Source: Candidatus Woesearchaeota archaeon (GTDB lineage: Archaea > Nanobdellota > Nanobdellia > Woesearchaeales > GW2011-AR4). From it: DNA of 33,174 nucleotides. Positions 15,649 through 21,556 of this stretch are shown here, one piece after another. The stretch spans positions 1 through 33,174 of the forward strand of contig NYYQ01000032.1 in assembly GCA_002686855.1 (NCBI GenBank), read 5' to 3'. Numbering within the stretch: position 1 is the stretch's first letter; every line of letters begins with the position of its first letter. The notes under the pieces are model-generated. The model was not told the DNA's origin. It saw nothing but the letters and a program-made list of their open reading frames with translations, and ran no database searches. Made by a program: the position numbers and the translations under genes.

Positions 15649-16215
15649 ATGAACCCCTTACCTTTTGTGCATAAAGTTACTAGTACTCCCGCAGATGTTG
15701 CCTATGTGCAATACAAGGGTGTTTGGGATATGCAGGACCTGTATGAGTTTGTAGCTTCTTTTTTTAGCAAGAGTAAATTCAAGTTTTATGAGAAAAAATA
15801 TATACATAAACGTCCTGGGCCTTTTGGTCCTGAAACATATCATGTGTGGGAAGCTAGAAAAGATGAAGAAGAATATTATAGGACTTTAATTGATTTATTT
15901 TTGCATACATACGACACCCAAGATATTGAAGTTACAATGAAGGACGGCACCAAAAAAACTTTTACAAAAGGAAGATTGTGGATACAGATTAAAGGAACAA
16001 TACAGCTCGATTATGAAAAGAGATGGGAAGAAAAAGCTTTCTATGCCAATTTAAGGAATTTTTACCACAAGTATGTTATATGGAAGAAGATAGAGGCCAT
16101 ATGGTGGGATAAAATGCATTATACTCTTTTCTTGAGATTACATTCATTAATCAAAGAAAGGTTAAAGATGGAAGCTGATGCATATGAGCACAGATACTTC
16201 CATAAGGTAAGGTAA
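15649..16215 (+). CDS. Unknown protein, first of three tandem paralogues
   Basis: A 188-residue protein with no family that I recognise. It shares a scheme with the next two genes: an early Y-x-G-x-W/P then D-x2-D-L-Y-E-F-V, a lysine-rich middle with H-V-W-E-A-R, a strand T-K-G-R-L-W-I-Q-I-K-G-T-I-Q-L-D, then K-R-W-E-E-K-A-F-Y and a C-terminal aromatic helix. No signal peptide or membrane helix is visible, so it is probably cytosolic. It is the most divergent of the three. A cluster of hairpins separates it from the second copy. Confidence 0.7.
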   Translation: MNPLPFVHKVTSTPADVAYVQYKGVWDMQDLYEFVASFFSKSKFKFYEKKYIHKRPGPFGPETYHVWEARKDEEEYYRTLIDLFLHTYDTQDIEVTMKDGTKKTFTKGRLWIQIKGTIQLDYEKRWEEKAFYANLRNFYHKYVIWKKIEAIWWDKMHYTLFLRLHSLIKERLKMEADAYEHRYFHKVR

Positions 16216-16217
16216 AA

Positions 16218-16329
16218 CACATGAAAATGCGAAGCATTTTCTGTGAACTGAGAAATTCCAAAAGGAATTTTTTGTTTCCCAGAAACTCTTTGAGTTTCTG
16301 AGGATGCCAAAATTCGTGAGGTGAATTTT
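16218..16329. repeat. Four tandem short palindromes between paralogues
   Basis: Hairpins at 16218-16245 (CACA-t-GAAAATGC, loop GAA), 16253-16270 (AAATTCC/GGAATTT), 16280-16300 (CAGAAACTC/GAGTTTCTG) and 16309-16329 (AAAATTC/GAATTTT). GGATGCC, the complement of the GGCATC linker seen in other clusters, lies between the last two. They fill nearly the entire gap between the first two paralogues. Confidence 0.65.
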
Positions 16330-16333
16330 TAGC

Positions 16334-16864
16334 ATGTCAGAACTAAGGTTAACTGTCGATCATTTAAGGCTTAATTATACTGGACCTTTTGATGCTAATG
16401 CACTATATAGGCATATAACTAGTTTTACAAAAGAAAGAGGTTTTGATTTATGGATACATAAAGAATTTGAGCATGATACAAAGACAGGAAAGCATATAGA
16501 ATGGCAGATAAAACCATGGAAACAAATATCGGATAATTTAAGGTATTTTGTCAAGGTACGGATTTTAATTTATAATTATAAGAAGGTTGATGCGATTGTC
16601 AATAAAAAGAAAACCAAGATTGGGAATGGGAAGATTGTTATATATTTAGATGGTTATGCAGAGCTGGACCAACATAACCGTTGGGAATATGTTCCTGCCT
16701 TTAAGTTTTTAAGCTCGATTTACCACAGTTTTGTTTATAAGGCTTATACAGAAAGATTTGAACAGAGATTAACATACGATGTGAATCATTTATACCATAC
16801 CATAGAGCAATTCTTTAATATGTATAAGCATTACAAGGTTGTATCAGCGGCTCCACATATTTGA
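16334..16864 (+). CDS. Unknown protein, second of three tandem paralogues
   Basis: A 176-residue protein. It aligns well with the third copy from its first residues (L-T-V-D-H-L-R-L-N-Y-T-G-P-F against V-L-D-L-M-L-K-Y-N-G-P-L), then I-E-W-Q-I-K-P-W-K, V-K-V-R-I-L, a basic K-K-K-T-K stretch, G-K-I-V-I-Y-L-D-G-Y-A-E-L-D and R-W-E-Y-V-P-A-F. The conserved E-W...P-W and D-G-x2-E-L motifs suggest a folded domain retained by selection after duplication. No catalytic signature or membrane segment. The ATG at 16334 lies just after a palindrome. The third gene's ATG follows its stop by 13 nt. Confidence 0.7.
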   Translation: MSELRLTVDHLRLNYTGPFDANALYRHITSFTKERGFDLWIHKEFEHDTKTGKHIEWQIKPWKQISDNLRYFVKVRILIYNYKKVDAIVNKKKTKIGNGKIVIYLDGYAELDQHNRWEYVPAFKFLSSIYHSFVYKAYTERFEQRLTYDVNHLYHTIEQFFNMYKHYKVVSAAPHI

Positions 16865-16877
16865 ATTCATACTTAAA

Positions 16878-17396
16878 ATGGTTGAGAAAAAACAAATAGT
16901 GCTTGATTTGATGCTAAAATATAATGGACCTTTATCTGTAGAGGATTTCTATAAAGAGGTTGCTAAGTGGATGGATGAGAAAGGTATGCAGAAGGAGATA
17001 AAGAGGAAGTCAGAGGAGGTTACTTCAAAAGGAAGGGGGATAGAATGGGTAATTGAAGCCTGGAAAAATCCGACACATGAACTAAAGCAAATGGTAAGAA
17101 TGAGGACTTTATTTAAAGATGTGAAAGAGGAAAGAGTAAAAAGAAAAGGGCGCAATATAAGAATAAACAGCGGCAACGTTCTTATAAATATAGATGGGTG
17201 GATTGAGAGTGAGCTTGCTGAAAGATGGACAATACAACCTTTTTATACATTACTTAGGACTTTTATAGATAAGTATTTCTGGGGAATAGGCCAAACTGAG
17301 ACAGAAAGACATGAAGGACCAGTCATTGATTACTGTTACGACCTTCATAAAAGGCTCAAGGCTTTTTTCGAATTGTATAAGATGAAGGTTAAATAA
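16878..17396 (+). CDS. Unknown protein, third of three tandem paralogues
   Basis: A 172-residue protein from the ATG at 16878. An upstream in-frame TTG at 16839 would overlap the previous gene, and the alignment with the second paralogue begins at this ATG, so I prefer it. It shares Y-N-G-P-L-S-V-E-D-F-Y-K-E-V, G-I-E-W-V-I-E-A-W-K, V-R-M-R-T-L-F, a basic K-R-K-G-R stretch, G-N-V-L-I-N-I-D-G-W-I-E-S-E-L and R-W-T-I-Q-P-F-Y-T-L-L-R with its neighbours. No known family; probably soluble. It is followed 50 nt later by tRNA-Leu. Confidence 0.7.
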   Translation: MVEKKQIVLDLMLKYNGPLSVEDFYKEVAKWMDEKGMQKEIKRKSEEVTSKGRGIEWVIEAWKNPTHELKQMVRMRTLFKDVKEERVKRKGRNIRINSGNVLINIDGWIESELAERWTIQPFYTLLRTFIDKYFWGIGQTETERHEGPVIDYCYDLHKRLKAFFELYKMKVK

Positions 17397-17402
17397 TTAG
17401 CA

Positions 17403-17413
17403 ATATTTAAAAA
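17403..17413 (+). promoter_or_regulatory. TATA-like element for tRNA-Leu
   Basis: ATATTTAAAAA about 35-45 nt before the first tRNA base, a reasonable TBP site with a short 5' leader to be removed by RNase P. Confidence 0.35.
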
Positions 17414-17446
17414 TAGCTTTCTTTTCTATTTCAATGCCAGGCAATT

Positions 17447-17660
17447 GCGAGGGTAGTCATTAAGTTAATTCTTGGTGAACCTCAGAGCGAAGCCTGGTCA
17501 ATTGTGCATATCAAAAGGGATAGCGCAGACTTCACGCGCAGGACTTAAGCTGTAATGTGGCACTTCTTTGTACAGAAGATATCCTGTCACTTAGTGTGTC
17601 CGAGTGATTTTTTGGAAATTTTTTCAAAAATCCGGAAAGGTTCGAATCCCTCCCCTCGCA
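17447..17660 (+). tRNA. tRNA-Leu (anticodon UAA) with four introns
   Basis: Exons 17447-17454, 17486-17501, 17534-17549, 17581-17604 and 17639-17660 join to an 86-nt class II tRNA: acceptor GCGAGGG/CCCTCGC with A73, D-stem GCG/CGC with loop AAGCCTGGTCAAA, anticodon stem CAGGA/TCCTG with loop CTTAAGA (UAA), variable arm with CAC/GTG, T-stem GAGGG/CCCTC with loop TTCGAAT. Introns: 17455-17485 (31 nt, position 8/9; helix GAGG/CCTC between bulges GTA and AGA); 17502-17533 (32 nt, D-loop; helix GGTC/GACT, bulges AAT and TCA); 17550-17580 (31 nt, 37/38; helix CTTA/GAAG with one mismatch); 17605-17638 (34 nt, 51/52 in the T-stem; helix TCCG/CGGA, bulges AGT and AAG). Each has an inner stem. Three of four are perfect or near-perfect bulge-helix-bulge motifs. 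Confidence 0.93.
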
Positions 17661-17674
17661 TTTTTCTTATTTTT
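17661..17674 (+). terminator. T-rich stretch after tRNA-Leu
   Basis: TTTTTCTTATTTTT directly follows the discriminator base, as expected for archaeal intrinsic termination at oligo-T. Confidence 0.45.
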
Positions 17675-17809
17675 AAACTACTCAGACATACTTTAGATGA
17701 TCCACTTAGTGAAGAATGTGCATATTTGGTGGGTAAAATAATGGCAGACGGCAATCTAGATTATAATTTCACATTATGGGAAGCTTTATATAGCGATAAT
17801 CTAAATTAA
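17664..17809 (+). pseudogene. Remnant of a LAGLIDADG homing endonuclease
   Basis: An open frame with no usable start downstream of the tRNA reads L-S-E-E-C-A-Y-L-V-G-K-I-M-A-D-G-N-L-D-Y-N-F-T-L-W and stops at 17807-17809. The A-Y-L-x-G-x2-x-A-D-G-N-L pattern with a following F-T-L-W strand is the first LAGLIDADG motif of small homing endonucleases. Only about 45 residues remain and the second motif is missing, so it is a decayed fragment. It begins just after the four-intron tRNA, which fits an endonuclease once associated with a tRNA intron. The identification rests on one motif. Confidence 0.5.
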
Positions 17810-17813
17810 AGTC

Positions 17814-18788
17814 ATGGCAGCATCTCAGCTAATTTTGTGGAAGCCATTATATCAAACAACTGTTATAATGTTCGTTCTTGTTCTGATATTTGCGGTTATT
17901 TTTCCACCGGCTTCGGCAGTTTTGCTCTTTGCAATCATATCGTTGTGGAGCAGGATTCCGTGCATGATGTCGTGGTTCACTAAAGATATGGATCTTATAG
18001 ATTTTTTTACAGTAATATTAGCAGTACACGTTGGTGGACTTTTTGCAGGTACATTTGGCTGGGTCATGATGGTTTTTTCACGATTTTTTGGACCGACAGA
18101 AGATATGGATTATACTATTAAAGATGCATTTGCTTTCTTTTTTGGCGGTCTACTAACTCCTGTTTTTTATGCGCTGACTAATCAAAATTTGCTCATCACT
18201 ATGTACCTGTTCACACTGATTGGAAGGTATGGTGTCTACTTATTAGAAGATTTCATATTCACTCCTGGCCTTATTTGGCGTGACCTTGGGCTGATACTTG
18301 CAGGTGTTCCTCTTGCTTATTTTACGAACACAATTCTGGTATCCTTGTTTGGGGAATCATTAGACCGGCTATTTGAGACTGGTCTACGCATAAACTTTGG
18401 TTTGTTGTTTTTTGTGACTGCAGGATTAGTGGGATTCTTTGTGTTATCCCGGGTAATTGAACGGGGGGAGAGGGACACTAAGAGCAGCATTAAAAAACAC
18501 TCACATTATCAGGCGTCAATCTATGTAGACCCCCTTGATACCGTTATGGATTATTTTGATATATTTGCTGTGTCAGAGATTATTACTGGAAGTTTCTCGA
18601 ATTTTAAGCTAAAGATTTTCTTATCCACTTTTTTTTTAATGTCAATTTTTTTTCTGTACAAGGATTTTACGTTTAGGTGGTACCAAATAATATTCCTCAT
18701 TGTTGTCTTGTATATTTTTATTTCCGGGTTGATATGGGTGGTATTCTATCTCATGGGCGATAGGGAATCACGAAGTCATCCGAAATAA
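17814..18788 (+). CDS. Polytopic membrane protein of unknown function
   Basis: A 324-residue protein with about seven or eight hydrophobic segments (around residues 15-47, 62-88, 105-120, 127-145, 160-178, 195-215, 267-285 and 290-315). Two acidic/basic loops lie between (R-G-E-R-D-T-K-S-S near 217-225 and Y-V-D-P-L-D-T-V-M-D-Y around 235-245). I recognise no transporter or enzyme signature. The ATG is 4 nt after the endonuclease remnant. It has slightly higher GC and different word use than its neighbours, e.g. runs of GGG near the middle, which could indicate transfer, but this is an impression. A long inverted repeat follows its stop. Confidence 0.7.
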   Translation: MAASQLILWKPLYQTTVIMFVLVLIFAVIFPPASAVLLFAIISLWSRIPCMMSWFTKDMDLIDFFTVILAVHVGGLFAGTFGWVMMVFSRFFGPTEDMDYTIKDAFAFFFGGLLTPVFYALTNQNLLITMYLFTLIGRYGVYLLEDFIFTPGLIWRDLGLILAGVPLAYFTNTILVSLFGESLDRLFETGLRINFGLLFFVTAGLVGFFVLSRVIERGERDTKSSIKKHSHYQASIYVDPLDTVMDYFDIFAVSEIITGSFSNFKLKIFLSTFFLMSIFFLYKDFTFRWYQIIFLIVVLYIFISGLIWVVFYLMGDRESRSHPK

Positions 18789-18789
18789 G

Positions 18790-18886
18790 AAGTTAAGTAA
18801 GATTAAGTGACAAAGCTTAGAAGGCGCAAAGGCTTTCTTTGGGTTGTGGTCTATCATCACAACACATAGCACTTTACTTAACTATT
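18790..18886. repeat. Long-range inverted repeat with internal hairpins
   Basis: AGTTAAGTAA just after the membrane-protein stop pairs with TTACTTAACT about 80 nt later. Within lie AAGTG/CACTT, AAAGC/GCTTT and GTTGTG/CACAAC (around 18842-18865). It could be a terminator or a structured RNA. No ORF. Confidence 0.45.
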
Positions 18887-18932
18887 TAATAGCAATTTTT
18901 AAAAACAAAACAGAATTGCTCTTAATTCAGCG

Positions 18933-19035
18933 GAAATTGGGTTTTATACCCCACAGCTTCGCTGTGGACATTTATACCAATTTCGAGAGTAAAAATTCCA
19001 AATGCCCCGCAGTTTGTTGCGGTTGAGATTTTTAC
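18933..19035. repeat. Two nested palindromes directly upstream of tRNA-Thr
   Basis: Outer stem 18933-18940 / 18977-18984 (GAAATTGG/CCAATTTC) encloses 18951-18967 (CCACAGC, loop TTC, GCTGTGG). Outer stem 18989-18996 / 19028-19035 (GTAAAAAT/ATTTTTAC) encloses 19007-19022 (CCGCA/TGCGG). The second ends only 4 nt before the tRNA. Same style as the other palindrome clusters. Confidence 0.6.
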
Positions 19036-19039
19036 TAAC

Positions 19040-19182
19040 GCCCCCGTGGCTTAGTGGCATAGCGCCAGATTGTAAGGTTTCTTACAGTCCGCTAAACCTT
19101 GGTAACTAAGCTGAAGAGGTGGAGGTCCCGAGTTCAATTATCTGAAAAGGAAACTTTCAGTTTGAAAGTCTCGGCGGGGGCT
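19040..19182 (+). tRNA. tRNA-Thr (anticodon GGU) with three introns
   Basis: Exons 19040-19066, 19096-19104, 19117-19138 and 19169-19182 join to a 72-nt tRNA: acceptor GCCCCCG/CGGGGGC, D-arm GCTTAGTGGCATAGC, anticodon stem CCACC/GGTGG with loop TTGGTAA (GGU), AGGTC, T-stem CCGAG/CTCGG with loop TTCAATT, discriminator U73. G1-C72, C2-G71 and U73 fit archaeal threonine identity. Introns: 19067-19095 (29 nt, position 28/29; helix AGCG/CGCT, bulges CCA and AAA, inner 9-bp stem GATTGTAAG/CTTACAGTC); 19105-19116 (12 nt, 37/38; weak helix with two G-U pairs); 19139-19168 (30 nt, T-loop 59/60; helix TTCA/TGAA, bulges ATT and AGT). Unspliced, the sequence shows a misleading GTA that mimics tRNA-Tyr. 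The trmI ATG is 11 nt downstream. Confidence 0.92.
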
Positions 19183-19193
19183 TACTATTAAAA

Positions 19194-19919
19194 ATGGCAA
19201 AAAAATTTCTAATCAATACAGGAGGAAATAAGTTTTTAATTAAAGATACTGCTAAAGATTTCCATACTAAATTTGGATTTTTCAAGAAAGGAGATTTCAA
19301 ATCAAAAGGAAAAATCAAAACAAATACTGGAAAGGAGTTTTCTGTTTTTGATGCTGGCTTTATTGATTTGCATAGGAAAATAAAAAGAGATGCCCAGATA
19401 ATTCCTCTGAAAGATATTGGGTTAATTGTTTCTGAGACTGGTGTTAATCCTAAGAGTAAGGTTGTAGATGCAGGTTCTGGCTCAGGAGCTTTAGCTTGTT
19501 TTCTTGCAAATATTGTCAAGGAAGTTGTTACATATGAAATAAGAGAAGATTTTATCAAAATTGTGGAATACAATATCAAATTTCTTGGATTAAAAAATGT
19601 AAAAATAAAAAATAAGAATATCTATGAAGGGATTGATGAGAAGAATGTTGATTTAGTTGCTTTAGATCTTCCTGAGCCGTGGAGAGCTTTAAGTTCTGTT
19701 AAGAAAGCATTGAAAGTTGGAGGTTTTTTAGTTAGTTACAGCCCATCAATTCCTCAGGTAATGGATTTTGTTGATAAAGTTAGGAAAAATAAAAATTTTG
19801 CTTACATTAAAACTTCTGAGATAATTGAAAGGGAATGGGAAGTTGAGGGGAGGAAAGTAAGGCCTAGGAGCCAGGCTATTGGGCATAGTGGGTTTTTGAG
19901 TTTTGTTAGGAGGATTTGA
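19194..19919 (+). CDS. trmI: tRNA (adenine-N1)-methyltransferase TrmI
   Basis: A 241-residue class I SAM methyltransferase. SAM motif I V-V-D-A-G-S-G-S-G-A-L is at about residues 90-100, the acidic motif Y-E-I-R-E-D at 114-119, and the catalytic D-L-P-E-P-W at 158-163, the TrmI/Gcd14 signature (usually D-L-P-x-P-W). The C-terminal P-R-S-Q-A-I-G-H-S-G-F-L-S-F-V-R-R is also typical. Archaeal TrmI makes m1A57 and m1A58 in the T-loop. An N-terminal domain of about 70 residues precedes the Rossmann fold. It starts 11 nt after tRNA-Thr, so both probably share a transcript. A contextual oddity is that this tRNA has an intron in the very loop the enzyme modifies. Confidence 0.88.
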   Translation: MAKKFLINTGGNKFLIKDTAKDFHTKFGFFKKGDFKSKGKIKTNTGKEFSVFDAGFIDLHRKIKRDAQIIPLKDIGLIVSETGVNPKSKVVDAGSGSGALACFLANIVKEVVTYEIREDFIKIVEYNIKFLGLKNVKIKNKNIYEGIDEKNVDLVALDLPEPWRALSSVKKALKVGGFLVSYSPSIPQVMDFVDKVRKNKNFAYIKTSEIIEREWEVEGRKVRPRSQAIGHSGFLSFVRRI

Positions 19920-20026
19920 GTCAATAATAAAAAGATCATTAAAAAAGAAAAACAATAATTCAATAAAATCAAACAATGAAAAATAAAATAATAAAAAAAT
20001 TTTAATAAAAATAATAAAATAAAAAA

Positions 20027-20650
20027 ATGATATTTGAGCAGATTGCTGTTGGGCAGATGCAGAACTTTTCCTATCTTATTGGAGATGAAGAAAGTAAGGA
20101 AGCTGCAGTAGTTGATCCTGCATGGGAAAATGATAAGATTTTAAGTATTGCAAAGAAACATGATTTAGATATTAAGATGATTTTAGTTACTCATACTGAT
20201 TATGACCATATTAGCGGAGTTAAGGATATGGTAAATGCTACTGATGCAACTGTATATGCGCATAAAGAAGGTGAAGAAGGTATTAAGAATCTTGGAATTA
20301 GTAAAATTCAAGCAATTGATGAAGGCTCTGAAATTGATATTGGAAAATTAAAAGTTAAGGTGCTTTATACACCGGGACATAATCCAACCCAGTGTTGTTT
20401 TTTATTAGATAATAAGCTTATAACAGGAGATACTTTATTTGTGGAAGGATGCGGCAGAGTAGACATGCCTGGGGGAGATATAAAAAAGCAATGGGAAAGC
20501 CTGCAGAGGCTAAAGAAGCTGGATGAGAACATAGGAGTTTATCCAGGCCATGATTATGGCAGTATGCCTAATTCTACAATAAAGCATGAAAAAGAAAATA
20601 ATCCTTATATGAGATGCGATAGCTTTGAAGAGTTTAGCACTATAAGGTAA
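20027..20650 (+). CDS. Metallo-beta-lactamase-fold hydrolase, glyoxalase II/ETHE1-like
   Basis: A 207-residue MBL-fold protein. Motifs: T-H-T-D-Y-D-H at 55-61, T-P-G-H, T-G-D-T-L-F-V-E-G-C-G-R-V-D and Y-P-G-H-D-Y-G, in the order and spacing of hydroxyacylglutathione hydrolases and persulfide dioxygenases. The usual H-x-H-x-D-H is H-x-D-x-D-H here, so one zinc ligand is Asp58 rather than His; this variant occurs in other MBL hydrolases. The G-C-G-R-x-D motif points to the GloB/ETHE1 side. The substrate is uncertain (thioester or persulfide). It is preceded by an A-rich intergenic stretch of about 100 nt without a clear TATA box. Confidence 0.85.
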   Translation: MIFEQIAVGQMQNFSYLIGDEESKEAAVVDPAWENDKILSIAKKHDLDIKMILVTHTDYDHISGVKDMVNATDATVYAHKEGEEGIKNLGISKIQAIDEGSEIDIGKLKVKVLYTPGHNPTQCCFLLDNKLITGDTLFVEGCGRVDMPGGDIKKQWESLQRLKKLDENIGVYPGHDYGSMPNSTIKHEKENNPYMRCDSFEEFSTIR

Positions 20651-20677
20651 TTGTTTTTGTGGTTTTAAAGCGAAAGG

Positions 20678-20686
20678 TTTATATTT
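20678..20686 (+). promoter_or_regulatory. TATA box of the 20708 gene
   Basis: TTTATATTT, with a G-rich A-A-A-G-G just upstream as a BRE-like element, about 25 nt before the ATG at 20708. It supports that start codon. Confidence 0.5.
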
Positions 20687-20707
20687 AATCAAATAAAAAT
20701 TTAAAAT

Positions 20708-21442
20708 ATGATATGGAGATTATTGTTACTCTTGTTTGACCCTTCTCATAAGAGATCAAGTGAAATGACTATCGAGGAGCTTGTCGATAGCATAAATGTG
20801 AATAGAAAAAGAAGAGACCTGATTCTTGAGAGATCCGGTGTCTCTTATCAGGAAGCTTGGATTAAAGCTGCTAAGAAACTTCTTTATGATAAAGATGGTA
20901 ATCCCGATTTAGATAGACTGGACGATCCACTTGTGCAACAACAAATGGTAGAAATAATGCACGAGCATATGATTGATGAAGCGGCTGAATTCTTTAACCT
21001 TAAAGGGAAAGATGTAGATAGACTAAAAGAAGGAGACTTAATGAAAGGGGATATGCTGGCTAATGCTTATGCGGATGTTACTCAAGCCAAGCTTTCAGAG
21101 ATTGTTACTGCTGCTGGTTCTGATTACACCTTAGATGTGCACACTGCACAAGGTAATGAACTTAAAAAAGCTATGAAACAAAGGCTTACAGAAGCAGTCT
21201 ATGCTCCAGTAAAGAGGATTCATGCAAGAGGTGTTTTAGAGCATGTAGAGGCACCCTATTTGGCTCATCATGCTATGACTGAAACGGATGTAGCGGAAGT
21301 TCTTGAAAGATGGTTTGGTCAGAATAAACGCTTAGCCCCAAAGGATTTCAAAAACAAAGCTTACCTTAGAGCTGAATTCAGACCTTATAGACAACAGGAA
21401 CGTACAGAAAAACCTAAGAAGGTTCAGTATAAACCAAAATAG
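20708..21442 (+). CDS. Unknown charged helical protein
   Basis: A 244-residue protein. The first ten residues are hydrophobic (W-R-L-L-L-L-L-F), too short for a transmembrane helix but possibly a membrane-contacting end; the promoter position supports this ATG rather than the internal Met at about residue 20. The remainder is predicted mostly helical and rich in Asp, Glu, Lys and Arg, with a basic C-terminal tail. Histidine-containing stretches (M-H-E-H-M-I-D-E near 84-91, L-A-H-H-A-M-T-E later) are suggestive but do not match a motif I know. No homology recognised. Confidence 0.65.
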   Translation: MIWRLLLLLFDPSHKRSSEMTIEELVDSINVNRKRRDLILERSGVSYQEAWIKAAKKLLYDKDGNPDLDRLDDPLVQQQMVEIMHEHMIDEAAEFFNLKGKDVDRLKEGDLMKGDMLANAYADVTQAKLSEIVTAAGSDYTLDVHTAQGNELKKAMKQRLTEAVYAPVKRIHARGVLEHVEAPYLAHHAMTETDVAEVLERWFGQNKRLAPKDFKNKAYLRAEFRPYRQQERTEKPKKVQYKPK

Positions 21443-21498
21443 TTCTTCATTAGATTTTTAAGCATAAATCTTCGAAAATTAAGAAAATTTCCGAAAGC

Positions 21499-21506
21499 TT
21501 TATATA
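21499..21506 (+). promoter_or_regulatory. TATA box of the 21557 gene
   Basis: TTTATATA about 51 nt before the ATG at 21557, giving a leader of roughly 25-30 nt. GGGTGG at 21548-21553 could pair with the 16S 3' end, although it is only 3 nt from the ATG. Confidence 0.5.
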
Positions 21507-21556
21507 CTAGTTTTACCACTTTTTAATGGTTACACTATTACTACATTGGGTGGAAA

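Noticed and set aside
15382-16329. A possible CRISPR array, because of repeated short palindromic units.
   Set aside because: The units differ in sequence, spacing is irregular and no cas genes are present.
17555-17663. Upstream part of the open frame that runs into the endonuclease-like motif.
   Set aside because: It overlaps the third, fourth and fifth exons and two introns of tRNA-Leu, so the N-terminal part cannot be a real protein; only the segment after the tRNA is kept as a remnant.
18844-19026. A 60-codon plus-strand ORF before tRNA-Thr.
   Set aside because: It covers nested palindromes, shows no coding character and has no promoter-like or ribosome-binding element.
19071-19076. Apparent GTA anticodon that would make the second tRNA a tRNA-Tyr.
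   Set aside because: No 3' partner exists for that stem, and archaeal tRNA-Tyr starts with C1-G72. The spliced form with GGU closes perfectly and fits threonine identity.
20180-20215. Loss of a zinc ligand in the MBL protein (H-x-D-x-D-H) as a sign of a dead enzyme.
   Set aside because: The same Asp variant occurs in other MBL-fold hydrolases and all later motifs are intact.
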